A stretch of 44,450 nt of DNA from JBJEXX01 sp051886215 (lineage in GTDB: Bacteria > Bacillota_I > Bacilli_A > RF39 > UBA660): assembly GCA_051886215.1 (NCBI GenBank), contig JBJEXX010000064.1, positions 1 to 44,450 of the forward strand, read 5' to 3'. The position numbers and the translations under genes are program-made. Position 1 is the stretch's first letter. Every line of letters begins with the position of its first letter. A model generated the notes under the pieces. That model saw only the letters and a program-made list of their open reading frames with translations. It did no database searches and had not been told where the DNA came from. Below, one piece after another: positions 25,091 through 33,995 of this stretch.

Positions 25091-26420
25091 TTTTTATAAC
25101 AAATCCTGTTCCAACTATGATTATAATTGCTCCTACAATATACATTATCGTTGAGGCAGTTGAGGCAGTATCAGGAACAACTACAGTTTCAGTTACTACA
25201 GCTTCTGGAACTTCCTCTTCTTCTTGTTCTTCAGGTGCGTTATACATAGTTACTGATATAACAGTTCCATCTGCTTTTACTTCAAATTCTACAACTTCTG
25301 TACTTAATGTATATCCATCTGGTGCAGCCGTTTCAGTCAATGTATATTTCCCAGCCGGTAAATTTTCTATGTAATAGTCTTCATCAGTAGTTGTCCAACT
25401 AGCAACAATATTTCCATTAGCATCTTTTACCTCAAGTTTAGCTCCTGGCAAATTTTGTGCAGTGGCCATATCAATCTTTGATATCTTAACTTTAGTTGTT
25501 GTATATATTAATTGTCCTGCATTGCTTACTTTGATTTCTTCTGGAAAGTTTGCAACTAAACTTTGTAATGAACTTGAAGCTGTATATTTATAAGCTTTAT
25601 TTACTGTACCACTAGCATTAACTGTAATTGTAAATTTATTAGTTAATTCTTTATATGAAGCTGCTGGTACTTTTACAACAAATTTATCTCCTGCTGAAAA
25701 TGAATTTTTTTGATTTCCTTTAGTATCTGTAACTATAGTTCCTGATGGAGCCGAATTTAGTGTTACTGTATAATTTCCAGTAATACCACTAGCAGTTACA
25801 CCTATTTGAGTTGATTCATAATATTTTTTATCACTACTTAAAGTCATATTTTTATCAGTAATGTTTAACTTAATACTTGGTTTTGCATAACTTGCTTTTT
25901 TAGCACCCTCTTTTAATGAATATGCCATTTTATAAACATTAGTATTTTTATATGACCCATTTTTGAAATTTTGTAGTGGATCATAACTGTTTCCATTACT
26001 ATTTTTATATTCACTTCTTGGAGTTATCTTGTTTTCTATTCCATTCAAATAGTCAACATACCACCACATTGCAACTTGTGTTGCACCATATCTTTCAGCT
26101 GCACTCATGTTACTATTATTGTCGTATGGATATCCATTATTTATAATGTATGCATATCCAGCATTTAATTCAGAACCTGATTTTTTAATAGTAGTTCCTG
26201 TTGATGGTGATGATTTCTTATCCAAATCTATACAATACACATAAACAGTTTTATTATTATATGTAACTGATTTTTTATAAAAATGCATAGATCCTATTGG
26301 ATTGATTTCTGTTTTACCAGTTATTTTTAAACTACTTGGAGCTTCAGCTTTAACACCTAAAGCAAAAATTCCTACTACTGCAATAATTAAAGTTAATATT
26401 GATTTTATTATTTTTTTCAT
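25062..26420 (-). CDS. Thioester-domain and SpaA/Cna_B surface protein, VPDTA sorting signal
   Basis: 452 residues, an extracellular adhesin-like protein. A signal peptide ends near VKAEA. Residues about 40-180 resemble a thioester domain: Cys63 in VYCIDLDK and Gln115 in TQVAMWWY are the residues that form the internal Cys-Gln thioester used for covalent host or surface attachment. A Cna_B/SpaA domain follows (about 315-395: KVKISKIDMATAQNLPGAKL to YTLTETAAPDGYTL, with the Lys and Glu for an isopeptide bond). The C-terminus has the sorting signal VPDTA (415-419), a hydrophobic helix and KNVKKEK. The next gene is the sortase that probably anchors it. It heads the operon and is divergent from the transporter operon. 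Confidence 0.88.
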   Translation of the reverse strand: MKKIIKSILTLIIAVVGIFALGVKAEAPSSLKITGKTEINPIGSMHFYKKSVTYNNKTVYVYCIDLDKKSSPSTGTTIKKSGSELNAGYAYIINNGYPYDNNSNMSAAERYGATQVAMWWYVDYLNGIENKITPRSEYKNSNGNSYDPLQNFKNGSYKNTNVYKMAYSLKEGAKKASYAKPSIKLNITDKNMTLSSDKKYYESTQIGVTASGITGNYTVTLNSAPSGTIVTDTKGNQKNSFSAGDKFVVKVPAASYKELTNKFTITVNASGTVNKAYKYTASSSLQSLVANFPEEIKVSNAGQLIYTTTKVKISKIDMATAQNLPGAKLEVKDANGNIVASWTTTDEDYYIENLPAGKYTLTETAAPDGYTLSTEVVEFEVKADGTVISVTMYNAPEEQEEEEVPEAVVTETVVVPDTASTASTIMYIVGAIIIIVGTGFVIKNVKKEKTNK

Positions 26421-26625
26421 ATTTTTCTCCCCCTTCTTTAATTACTTGTGTATTATATCACAAAATAACTAAAAAAGCAAATTTGATTTAACAAGTTAAT
26501 TATACCATAATTTTTATTTTTTTAAATATCAAATCTAAATAAAGCTTAATTATTTCTTTTTCAGACATAATTATACACACTTTTTTAAATTTTACGTAGA
26601 ATACAATTGTAAAAGGAGGTATATT

Positions 26626-27234
26626 TTGAAAAAGAAATTATTAACAATAATATTTTGCTTAATCATATTATTGTTAGCATGTGCAGTTTTATTTAATAAT
26701 GTTAAAAAAGATACAAATGAATCTTTGAAAACAGTAAAAGTTTCTGAAGTAACTCACAGTATTTTTTATACTCCAATGTATGTAGCTGATGCTTTAGGAT
26801 ATTTTGAAGATAATGGAATCGATGTTGAAATAATTACAAGTAGTGGAGCGGACGCAGTTGCAGCTGCAGTACTAAGTGGTGATGTTGATATTGGATTCTG
26901 TGGAAGTGAACAAACAATTTACATCTATAACCAAGGTGAAAAAGATTATTTAATTAATTTTGCTGGGCTTACTAAAAGAGATGGTAGTTTCTTAGTGGGA
27001 AGAACAGAAGATAATAATTTTGATCTAAATAGTTTAAAAGGTAAAACTATTATAGGTGGAAGAAAAGGCGGTATGCCTTCAATGACACTAGCTTACACTT
27101 TGTATGAAAATGGTATTGATCCATATAAAGATGTAACTATTGATACTAGCATCGCTTTTTCATCTATGTCAGGAGCATTTATTAGTGGTACTGGTGATTA
27201 TGTAACACTATTTGAACTTAGTGTAAGAGAATGA
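26626..27234 (+). CDS. 5' part of a split ABC substrate-binding lipoprotein gene (SsuA/NMT1 type)
   Basis: The native part is codons 1-196 (26626-27213). It continues at 34020, on the other side of mobile element 1. As it stands the frame runs seven codons into element DNA (LSVRE then TGA). The N-terminus has a lipobox-type signal (LLLACAVL), so the product is a lipoprotein outside the membrane. The fold is that of periplasmic SsuA/TauA/NMT1 solute receptors (SIFYTPMYVADALGYF, GADAVAAAVLSGDVDIGFCG, GRKGGMPSMTL). Start is TTG after AAAGGAGG. Joined with 34020-34433 it gives a 333-residue protein, normal for the family. The ligand (sulfonate, nitrate, pyrimidine/thiamine precursor and others occur in the family) cannot be told. 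No decay is visible. Confidence 0.9.
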   Translation: MKKKLLTIIFCLIILLLACAVLFNNVKKDTNESLKTVKVSEVTHSIFYTPMYVADALGYFEDNGIDVEIITSSGADAVAAAVLSGDVDIGFCGSEQTIYIYNQGEKDYLINFAGLTKRDGSFLVGRTEDNNFDLNSLKGKTIIGGRKGGMPSMTLAYTLYENGIDPYKDVTIDTSIAFSSMSGAFISGTGDYVTLFELSVRE

Positions 27235-27239
27235 AGTCA
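27196..27239. repeat. attL of mobile element 1
   Basis: The left junction. Chromosomal half GTAACACTATTT, central dinucleotide GA (27214-27215) and element half ACTTAGTGTAAGAGAATG ending AGTCA (27216-27239). The chromosomal half continues in frame into 34020 and restores a family motif (VTLFEPSALQ). The element half pairs as an inverted repeat with the element half in attR. Confidence 0.85.
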
Positions 27240-27265
27240 CCAAGTAAAAAATTATAAGTCTATAA

Positions 27266-28975
27266 TCATAGACAAAAATAACAATTCACTTGGTAACACA
27301 CCTTATATCTTTTAGTTCCCCTAGTATCGTATCCTCTTTTAAATTCATAACTACTTCTTAAAATTGGTTGTAGTTTTTTTGTTTCATCATTCTCTTTGTA
27401 TGATAAAAATATATTTAATTCCATATCATTTTTATCATTACATATTTTATACACTACAATATGATCTAATAATAAACTTATTATTTTATTTGTTGTAGAT
27501 TTTTCAGTTGTTTTTATTTTGAGAAATTCATTAAGTTCTTTAGTTTTATCTATTGTTACTTTTATTTGTTTTTTATTTTTATTTAACTTAATTAATTCAT
27601 TATCAATAATCTTAATCTTTTTATTATAAAAATCATTTCTTTCCGTAAATTCTTTATTTGATATACTACCTTCTAAACTAAGTTCTAATAACTTCTCTTT
27701 TTTTTGAAATAAATCATTTTTTTTCTTTATTATAGTATTGATTTCATCATCTATGTCAGTATCAAATTCTAAATATTTATAATAGTTCATAAGAATATTA
27801 ATTACTTCATTAGAATCTATTTGTAATTTAGAAATTAAATCCTTAAAAATTACATATAATTCTGATTCTCTAATATTAGGTGAATCACAAAAACTTTTGC
27901 CTTTTTTTAAATATTCAGAACAAACCCAAGTAATATCTTTTTTATTTTTTCTAAACTCTCTTCTGTGAAAAACTGTATTATGTTCAGCACAATATATTTT
28001 AGCACTATATAAATATCTATTTTTATATATACTTTTATCTTTTTTTCTTTTACTAAAAGCTTTTTTTCTAGCTATTAATCTAGTATTAGCTCTTTCCCAT
28101 AAATCTTCATCAATGATTGGTGGTATTCTTGTTTTATCTTCGTAGATAACCCAATCATTTTTTTCAAAGTATTTTATCTTTTTAGTCATATAATCTACTA
28201 TTTCAGATTTTTTAGCACAATAATATCCTTTATATTTAGGATTTTCAATCATTCTAGAAATAGTAGATATACACCATTTTTTACCTAATCCAGTTTTTAA
28301 ATCTTCATTATTTAAAATCTTAACTATTTTAGAAAGCGATAATTTTTCTATACCATAATATTCATAAATTCTTCTAACTACTTTTGCTTCTTCCTCTATG
28401 ATATTTAATACTCCTGTATCCTTATTTTTTTTATAACCATAAAGTAAATCATTACCTAGTATTTCACCACGTTCTATAGCTCTATTCATACCAAATTTAA
28501 CACGTTCTGATAATCTTCTAATTTCATCTTGAGCCATAGAAGCCATTATGGTTAATCTAAGTTCTGAATCAGGCATAGCAGTATTAATATTATCATTGAC
28601 AAATAATACAGCTACTCCGAAAGATAAAAGTTCTCTAGTATATTTAATACTATCAAGAGTATTTCTTGAAAATCTAGAAATTTCTTTGGTGACTATTAAA
28701 TCAAATTTACCATTTCTAGCATCTTCAATCATTTTCATAAAGTTATCTCTTTTAACATCACTTGTACCAGTTATTCCATCATCTACATAACCAGGTATAT
28801 AAGTCCAATTTGGATTTCCTTTTATATATTGTTCAAAATGTTCTATTTGATTTTGAAGAGATTTTTTTTGCTCACTGGTGTCTGTGGATACTCTTGCATA
28901 ATCTGTTACTCTAAGTTTTATATTAGTAAGAGGTACTCCCATATTTAATTGTTTTCGAACAGTATATAAATCCAA
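27266..28975 (-). CDS. Large serine recombinase of element 1
   Basis: 569 residues. The catalytic domain has the nucleophile Ser30 in DYARVST, then the conserved SLQNQIEHF, DDGITGT, FDLIVTKEISRFSRN and the helix E region (DEIRRLSERVKFGM). A recombinase domain with GYKKNKDTGVLNIIEEEA and PKYKGYY follows, then a zinc ribbon (YCAEHNTVFHRREF ... WVC ... SFC) and a Lys-rich coiled coil (about 400-500). This is the architecture of site-specific integrases such as TnpX/TndX. The start is TTG at 28975 after AAAGGAG in the end of the 46-codon ORF; the reading from the next Met would cut into the conserved N-terminus. It lies 50 bp from attL, on the strand opposite to the host operon. Its target is the symmetric DNA around GA. 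Confidence 0.94.
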   Translation of the reverse strand: MDLYTVRKQLNMGVPLTNIKLRVTDYARVSTDTSEQKKSLQNQIEHFEQYIKGNPNWTYIPGYVDDGITGTSDVKRDNFMKMIEDARNGKFDLIVTKEISRFSRNTLDSIKYTRELLSFGVAVLFVNDNINTAMPDSELRLTIMASMAQDEIRRLSERVKFGMNRAIERGEILGNDLLYGYKKNKDTGVLNIIEEEAKVVRRIYEYYGIEKLSLSKIVKILNNEDLKTGLGKKWCISTISRMIENPKYKGYYCAKKSEIVDYMTKKIKYFEKNDWVIYEDKTRIPPIIDEDLWERANTRLIARKKAFSKRKKDKSIYKNRYLYSAKIYCAEHNTVFHRREFRKNKKDITWVCSEYLKKGKSFCDSPNIRESELYVIFKDLISKLQIDSNEVINILMNYYKYLEFDTDIDDEINTIIKKKNDLFQKKEKLLELSLEGSISNKEFTERNDFYNKKIKIIDNELIKLNKNKKQIKVTIDKTKELNEFLKIKTTEKSTTNKIISLLLDHIVVYKICNDKNDMELNIFLSYKENDETKKLQPILRSSYEFKRGYDTRGTKRYKVCYQVNCYFCL

Positions 28976-28978
28976 TTT

Positions 28979-29119
28979 TTATTCTCCTTTTAATTCTTTT
29001 AATATATTTTCTTCTGTATATTTAAACATTCTATAGGAAATTTTATTTTCATTTAATAATTCTTTATTTATAAAAAGCGCTAGTTCTAACATAAGTTTTT
29101 TCTTATCAATATATTCCAT
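28979..29119 (-). CDS. 46-residue protein upstream of recombinase 1
   Basis: Start ATG at 29119 is preceded by AGGGGAA. The frame (MEYIDKKKLMLELALFINK ... ENILKELKGE) ends four bases before the recombinase TTG, and its last codons contain the recombinase ribosome binding site. The peptide is a charged, helical, helix-turn-helix-sized protein with no recognised domain. Small genes in this position are candidates for a recombination directionality factor or regulator; this is inference from position and size. Confidence 0.6.
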   Translation of the reverse strand: MEYIDKKKLMLELALFINKELLNENKISYRMFKYTEENILKELKGE

Positions 29120-29190
29120 AAATTCCCCTATATAAATTTATGAAATAAATATTAAGATATACTTAAATTAATTTATATATCTTTTTTAGT

Positions 29191-29228
29191 AAAAAAAATA
29201 GAACTTATAATTAAGATTCTATTTTTTA
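29191..29228. terminator. Bidirectional terminator in element 1
   Basis: AATAGAA and TTCTATT (7-bp core, extended by A/T pairs) enclose about 13 nt; A-run to the left and T-run to the right. It ends the cargo operon and separates it from the recombinase unit. The bases from here to 29348 hold no credible gene except a 15-codon frame starting MKLTSKARL, too short to support. Confidence 0.6.
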
Positions 29229-29348
29229 CAATATTTTTCATTTAAAGATTTTTCTATTTTTTAGCAATATTTACAAATATAATTTTAATTAATTGTCATC
29301 ATCTGTTTTTAATCTAGCCTTACTCGTTAATTTCATAATAATCTTCTT

Positions 29349-29873
29349 CTATAATTCAAATTCCAACATTTCACAATTTTTAATACCAATGTTAAAAAGT
29401 TTGCCATTACCTACTCCATTAAAATAAACCTTAAAGGCTCTACCAACACCCTTATGTGTAACTACTAAAACATTCTCATACTTTTGTTGTTTCAATTCTT
29501 CAATAAAATTATTAACTCTATTTAAAAAACTTTTAATATCTTCACAATCTTCATATTTATATTCATTATAATAATCCCAATATCCTTCACGATTAATATC
29601 GGTTAAGGTCTTACCAATTAATGTGCCAAAATATCGTTCTTTTAATCTATCATCAAAAATAATACTCTTATTTTTAACATTTATTATTTCTGCAGTGTTT
29701 TTAGCTCTTATAAAAGGTGATGAAATGATAATATCATAATTTATATTTTTAATTTTTTCTCTTAACCTTTTAGCTTGTTCAATTCCTATATCTGCAAGAT
29801 TTGTTTCAGGTGCATTATGGACTTTTAATAAATTTGCTACTGTTTTACCATGTCTAATTACATATATTTTCAT
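29349..29873 (-). CDS. Histidine phosphatase family protein (element 1 cargo)
   Basis: 174 residues of the phosphoglycerate-mutase-like superfamily with a complete active site: YVIRHGKT at 4-11, the Arg in SSPFIRAKNTAE, the acid in RLKERYFGTLIGK and the second histidine in VVTHKGVGRAFKV. It is the last gene of the element 1 cargo operon, 16 nt after the HAD-like gene. It belongs to the subgroup that acts on phosphorylated sugars, nucleotides or cofactors, not to glycolytic mutase. Start ATG has AGGAGACT about 6 nt upstream. With the other cargo genes it suggests handling of phosphorylated small molecules. Confidence 0.88.
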   Translation of the reverse strand: MKIYVIRHGKTVANLLKVHNAPETNLADIGIEQAKRLREKIKNINYDIIISSPFIRAKNTAEIINVKNKSIIFDDRLKERYFGTLIGKTLTDINREGYWDYYNEYKYEDCEDIKSFLNRVNNFIEELKQQKYENVLVVTHKGVGRAFKVYFNGVGNGKLFNIGIKNCEMLEFEL

Positions 29874-29889
29874 AAATAGTCTCCTGAAT

Positions 29890-30396
29890 TTAATTTATTT
29901 GTAATTCTTTTTCTACTTCGATAGGAAGTAATGCATTAATTCCTATCTTTTTATATTGTTCAATATTATTTATCAATTCATCTATAAACAATATTTCATT
30001 ATAATTACAATTATTTATTTTACTTATTATTTCTATTGCATTAATTTTTAATTTTTGACTCGATGAAATTATAATTTCAATATCTTCATTATAATGTTTT
30101 TTTATAAAAGACTTTTTAGCTTGTAAATTAAATGAAAACTTCATACCTGAAACACAATACATTTTTATATTTCTATTTTTTAAAATCTTTATTAGTTTCT
30201 TTAATATATCTGATTCATAACATATTTCTATTTCATCATAAAAAATATCAGGATTTAAATATGCATTTAGTAAATAATTCATATAAACTTCTTTATTATC
30301 TTTCCTTTTTTGTAAATATTCCTTATCTTTGTGTATAGCTAATGTATCATCAAAATCAAATATTACTACTTTTATATTTTCCAACTCATTAATCAT
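29890..30396 (-). CDS. HAD-like hydrolase (element 1 cargo)
   Basis: 168 residues. Motif I VIFDFDDTLA at about 10-19 carries both catalytic aspartates. A motif II-like serine lies in MYCVSGMKFSF, a lysine candidate in SQKLKINAIE and an acidic motif IV in EILFIDELINN. The cap region is short. This suggests a phosphatase or phosphotransferase acting on a small metabolite, but the substrate is not predictable. Gap of 1 nt to the HAD-nucleoside hydrolase gene upstream and 16 nt to the phosphatase downstream, so it is part of the same transcript. Start ATG lies 7 nt downstream of a weak GAGAAT site and is translationally coupled to the gene before it. Confidence 0.8.
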   Translation of the reverse strand: MINELENIKVVIFDFDDTLAIHKDKEYLQKRKDNKEVYMNYLLNAYLNPDIFYDEIEICYESDILKKLIKILKNRNIKMYCVSGMKFSFNLQAKKSFIKKHYNEDIEIIISSSQKLKINAIEIISKINNCNYNEILFIDELINNIEQYKKIGINALLPIEVEKELQIN

Positions 30397-30397
30397 A

Positions 30398-31840
30398 CTA
30401 TTCTCCCATTTTTATAAAAAAATCTTGATATATTTTATTTCTATATAAATCATTAACAAATATAACTTGATGTCTATCTGTTGTTTGCTCATATAATCCA
30501 TTATCTAAAACAATCGGACAACTAATCATTTCAGATTTAAACCAATCAGCATTTATTTCATAGGCAATTGCACTTAAATCCCATAGTGTTTTACTTGATC
30601 CTATTTCATCAGCTGGTTCTTTCATAAATGACTTTTTACATTTAATAAATTCTTCACATAAATATTTATTTAACTTTGTATTTTCACTTAAATAATGTTT
30701 TAACTCATATATTGTGGTAGATAAATTTGCTGCGACATTTCTGCAAGGTATAACTACTAATTCTACTTTAGAATCAAATACTTTTTGAACTGCTTTAATG
30801 TCTTGTCTAAAGTTGAATTCACTATTATCCTTAGTTAAGAAACTATTTCCTCCTAACCAAACAACTTTTATTTTATTTACTATTTCTGGAGATTTTTCTA
30901 TTGCTAAAGCTACATTAGTTATTGCACCAATTGCTAGTATTGTAGTTTTATTATTCTTATTAGCTATTTCTATTATTTTTTCTACAGCTTCATTAGTTTC
31001 CTTACTATCATTAAAATATTTTGTAGCACCTTTATAAACTTTTTCTTTATATTCTGTTTTATTTAGCATATCTAATATATTTAATGTTGTTTCATAACTC
31101 TTTTCAGTACCTTCTTCAATAGTTTCTGTATTTGCATAACCACTTTTTAAAAAAGGGGCTATAGTTATTGCTTCTAAATCAAAAACATCTAAAGATTTCA
31201 TCAAATAAGTTAATGCAAATTGATCATCAACTTCATTATACATATCTGTATCAAGTATTACTTTTTTCTTATCCATATTTGTCACCACCTCATATAATTC
31301 TTTCCAATTATTAACTACTTTTAATCCTTCTATATTTTTTAAATTATAATTTGTTGCCATTAAATAACAATTAATATTATTCTCTTGTAATTGTCTACAA
31401 TTAGTTCTAACATCATCAAACATTATATCTATATTATTTTCTTTACATTCTTTAGTTTTATTTGTATCTTTGGATAATATTAATTTAGTATAATTTATAT
31501 TGTTTTCTTCTAACCATTTTTTTGTTACTTGATATGGATTGGTGTAATCTGGATAAGCTCTATGGGAAATAAGATATAGACTATGTCCTTCTTGCAATAA
31601 TTTATCCATATAATATTTAGAATCTTTTCTTGGTTCAAATTGTTTAGCAAAGCTTTCCATATTTTTATGATAAAACTCTTCTATTTCCTCTTTAGACCAA
31701 TCAAAAAAATCTTTTATCCAATTACCATTTGGGTTTACTATTCCTCTATTTCTTTTATTTTTATCTTCCTTTAGAAATTCAGCTAATAATTTTTTATCAA
31801 AATCCGTTATAACATTATCTATATCTAATCCAATTCTCAT
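30398..31840 (-). CDS. Fusion of HAD nucleotidase-like and nucleoside hydrolase domains
   Basis: About 480 residues in one frame. Residues 1-185 resemble a 5'-nucleotidase of the HAD superfamily (motif I GLDIDNVITDF, motif II-like LYLISHRAYPD, motif IV IDIMFDDVRTN). From about residue 189 begins a nucleoside hydrolase domain: the calcium-binding signature ILDTDMYNEVDDQFAL, later WLGGNSFL and a late acidic active-site region. The two activities are consecutive: a phosphatase could make a nucleoside which the second domain then splits into base and ribose. The start is the ATG at 31840; the GTG six bases upstream is part of AGAGGTG. The second gene of the cargo operon, 23 nt after the aminotransferase-GNAT gene. 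Domain calls are good; coupling is inference. Confidence 0.85.
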   Translation of the reverse strand: MRIGLDIDNVITDFDKKLLAEFLKEDKNKRNRGIVNPNGNWIKDFFDWSKEEIEEFYHKNMESFAKQFEPRKDSKYYMDKLLQEGHSLYLISHRAYPDYTNPYQVTKKWLEENNINYTKLILSKDTNKTKECKENNIDIMFDDVRTNCRQLQENNINCYLMATNYNLKNIEGLKVVNNWKELYEVVTNMDKKKVILDTDMYNEVDDQFALTYLMKSLDVFDLEAITIAPFLKSGYANTETIEEGTEKSYETTLNILDMLNKTEYKEKVYKGATKYFNDSKETNEAVEKIIEIANKNNKTTILAIGAITNVALAIEKSPEIVNKIKVVWLGGNSFLTKDNSEFNFRQDIKAVQKVFDSKVELVVIPCRNVAANLSTTIYELKHYLSENTKLNKYLCEEFIKCKKSFMKEPADEIGSSKTLWDLSAIAYEINADWFKSEMISCPIVLDNGLYEQTTDRHQVIFVNDLYRNKIYQDFFIKMGE

Positions 31841-31863
31841 ATACACCTCTATATTATATAAAT

Positions 31864-33918
31864 TTATCTTGTAATATTATATATAATTCCATATAAATCG
31901 TATTCTTTTTCACCTATTAAAGATTTTTTTTCAAATTGTATTTTACCACCTGTTTTTTTATAAAAATTTAAAGCTCGTATATTATCTTTAAGACACCATA
32001 AAATCATTTTCTTTTTATTTTGAGATTTAAGATAATTTATTGTATGCTTTAATAAAAATGTTCCAATATTTTTACCTTTATATTCTGGTTTTATATATAA
32101 ACTAACTAGTTCGCAGTCATATTCATTATTATTTATATTATCATTAAAAGTTGAATATCCTACTACTTCTTCAGTCTTATTATCTACTGCGACTAATACA
32201 GAATTTTTATATTGTTCAAAACTATCTATATACTTTTTAGTCTGTTCTTCATAATTTAGACTTTCTAAATAATCTAAAGAAATTATTTCTTTATAGGCAT
32301 CTTTCCATCCATCTACTTTTATATGAGCCATCTGTTCTTGATCTTTTAATTGATTGAAGCGAACAGTATAATTATTCTCAACTAAAAGTTTTTGAATTGA
32401 ATCGTTCATTAAATTCATACAATATATTAATTTATCTGTTTCAAAGGCAAAAGTAACTCTTCCAACTAATTCATCATGATATGGCCAACTTATAGATTGT
32501 CCAATAAGAAAACGTAAACGATTGGTTAAATAGAAAAATTCTAACAAATCTCTTTCTGTTTCAATTTTTTTACCATTATACATCATTCCTTTTAAAGCAG
32601 TAAAATCTAATATAGCGAAAAAACCTGCCTCTGGTTCTAAATTATCTGGAAATTTTACATATGGCAATCCTTTTAATAATTCATTTCTTTTTTTCTCATC
32701 CGGAATATTTTTTTCTATTTCCTGTTTTACTTTAATATACATTTCTTGATTTTGAATACTATCTATACCTTCTACTAAAGCTTTTAAAATATTATATCTA
32801 AAGACATAGTTTTCTCTTATGGGATTAAAATATTCTTCATATTCAATCTGTCTGTTTCTAGATGCATTAAACGCTCCAATTAAAGCTTTTCCAACTATAT
32901 CTGGTGAAGAATCCATTTCTTGAAAAATTCTATTAACAACTTCACGAATTATAATTTCATCTGCGACTATGAAACCAGCTCGTAAACTAGCTAAACCATA
33001 ACTTTTTGATAATCCAAATAAAGTAATAGTATTTTTAAACATTCCAGGAATTGTAGCGATTGGTTTAGCTATATTATTTTTATCAAAAGTAATATCTCTA
33101 TAAACCATATCATCAATTACAAAAACTCCTCTTTCTAAACATACCTGACCTATTTGTCGCAATAGTTCTTCTTCATTTTTACCCATGACTTTACCAGTAG
33201 GATTACTGGGATTAATATTCAAAAACGCAACAACTCTTGGAACATAGCCTTTTCTTCTATTGTATATTCTTTGCAAAGAATAATTAATCTCATCAATTGT
33301 ATTGGCTAATTTAGTAGGATTAATTAAAAAGTTATCTTCTTTTTCCAAAGGAATTACTTCTACTTCAGCACCTGCTCTTTCAGCACGAATAGTAAAAAGT
33401 CCATAATTTGGACCAGGTATTAAAATTACGTCTCCTGGTTTTGAGATAATATTTATTAAAATATTAAAAATAATAGAAGTAGATGGTAAAAAAGTCAAAT
33501 TATGAACAGATAATCCTTTTTCATCTATATCCTCATAATCATATGGCTCTGTATTTATAAAACCTTCTTGTTCTATATAATCCAAAAGAATTTTTCTAAT
33601 CCTATCATCACCTTCTGTATAAGGGTATTTATACATTTCATCATTTTCTAAAGATGTTATCATTTCTCTAATTGATCCCGGAAAAGGTTTACATTTCATA
33701 GAATTTCCTCCACCTAAATCAATATCTGGTCTTGTAGCAATTTCTTCATCGCGAACTTCAAAACCATAAAAATTTATCGCATCTGCGATTTCTTGAACAT
33801 TAGGATTAAACTCTTCCCTATCTAATCTTTTACCTATTGCAGGCAAGCCAAATCTTCTTTCTTTTAAATCAGGATTTTCTCTTAATAACCTATCAATTGC
33901 CGTAGACTTTTTTAACAT
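31864..33918 (-). CDS. Fusion of class I aminotransferase and GNAT acetyltransferase
   Basis: 684 residues in one frame. Residues 1-510 form a PLP fold-type I aminotransferase: NPSNPTG at about 236-242, VIDDMVYRD (the Asp that binds the pyridine ring), the lysine Schiff base Lys305 in LFGLSKSYGLASLRAGF, and the substrate-binding Arg in the C-terminal part (DELVGRVTFAF). From about 525 a GNAT domain follows (VGYSTFNDN, VSLYIKPEYKGKNIGTFLLKHT with the acetyl-CoA loop, IRALNFYKKTGG). A single polypeptide could make an amine and then acylate it. The start ATG follows AGAGGTGTG. It leads the cargo operon from a promoter near the right end of element 1. The amino acid substrate is unknown. Confidence 0.88.
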   Translation of the reverse strand: MLKKSTAIDRLLRENPDLKERRFGLPAIGKRLDREEFNPNVQEIADAINFYGFEVRDEEIATRPDIDLGGGNSMKCKPFPGSIREMITSLENDEMYKYPYTEGDDRIRKILLDYIEQEGFINTEPYDYEDIDEKGLSVHNLTFLPSTSIIFNILINIISKPGDVILIPGPNYGLFTIRAERAGAEVEVIPLEKEDNFLINPTKLANTIDEINYSLQRIYNRRKGYVPRVVAFLNINPSNPTGKVMGKNEEELLRQIGQVCLERGVFVIDDMVYRDITFDKNNIAKPIATIPGMFKNTITLFGLSKSYGLASLRAGFIVADEIIIREVVNRIFQEMDSSPDIVGKALIGAFNASRNRQIEYEEYFNPIRENYVFRYNILKALVEGIDSIQNQEMYIKVKQEIEKNIPDEKKRNELLKGLPYVKFPDNLEPEAGFFAILDFTALKGMMYNGKKIETERDLLEFFYLTNRLRFLIGQSISWPYHDELVGRVTFAFETDKLIYCMNLMNDSIQKLLVENNYTVRFNQLKDQEQMAHIKVDGWKDAYKEIISLDYLESLNYEEQTKKYIDSFEQYKNSVLVAVDNKTEEVVGYSTFNDNINNNEYDCELVSLYIKPEYKGKNIGTFLLKHTINYLKSQNKKKMILWCLKDNIRALNFYKKTGGKIQFEKKSLIGEKEYDLYGIIYNITR

Positions 33919-33995
33919 ATCACACCTCTAATATATCTTTATTATATCATATATAGTCTGTTTTTGATAAAAATATATCTACAATAATATTTTAC

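Noticed and set aside
29290..29348. 15-codon ORF MKLTSKARL... in element 1
   Set aside because: Too short, with no ribosome binding site strong enough to separate it from chance.
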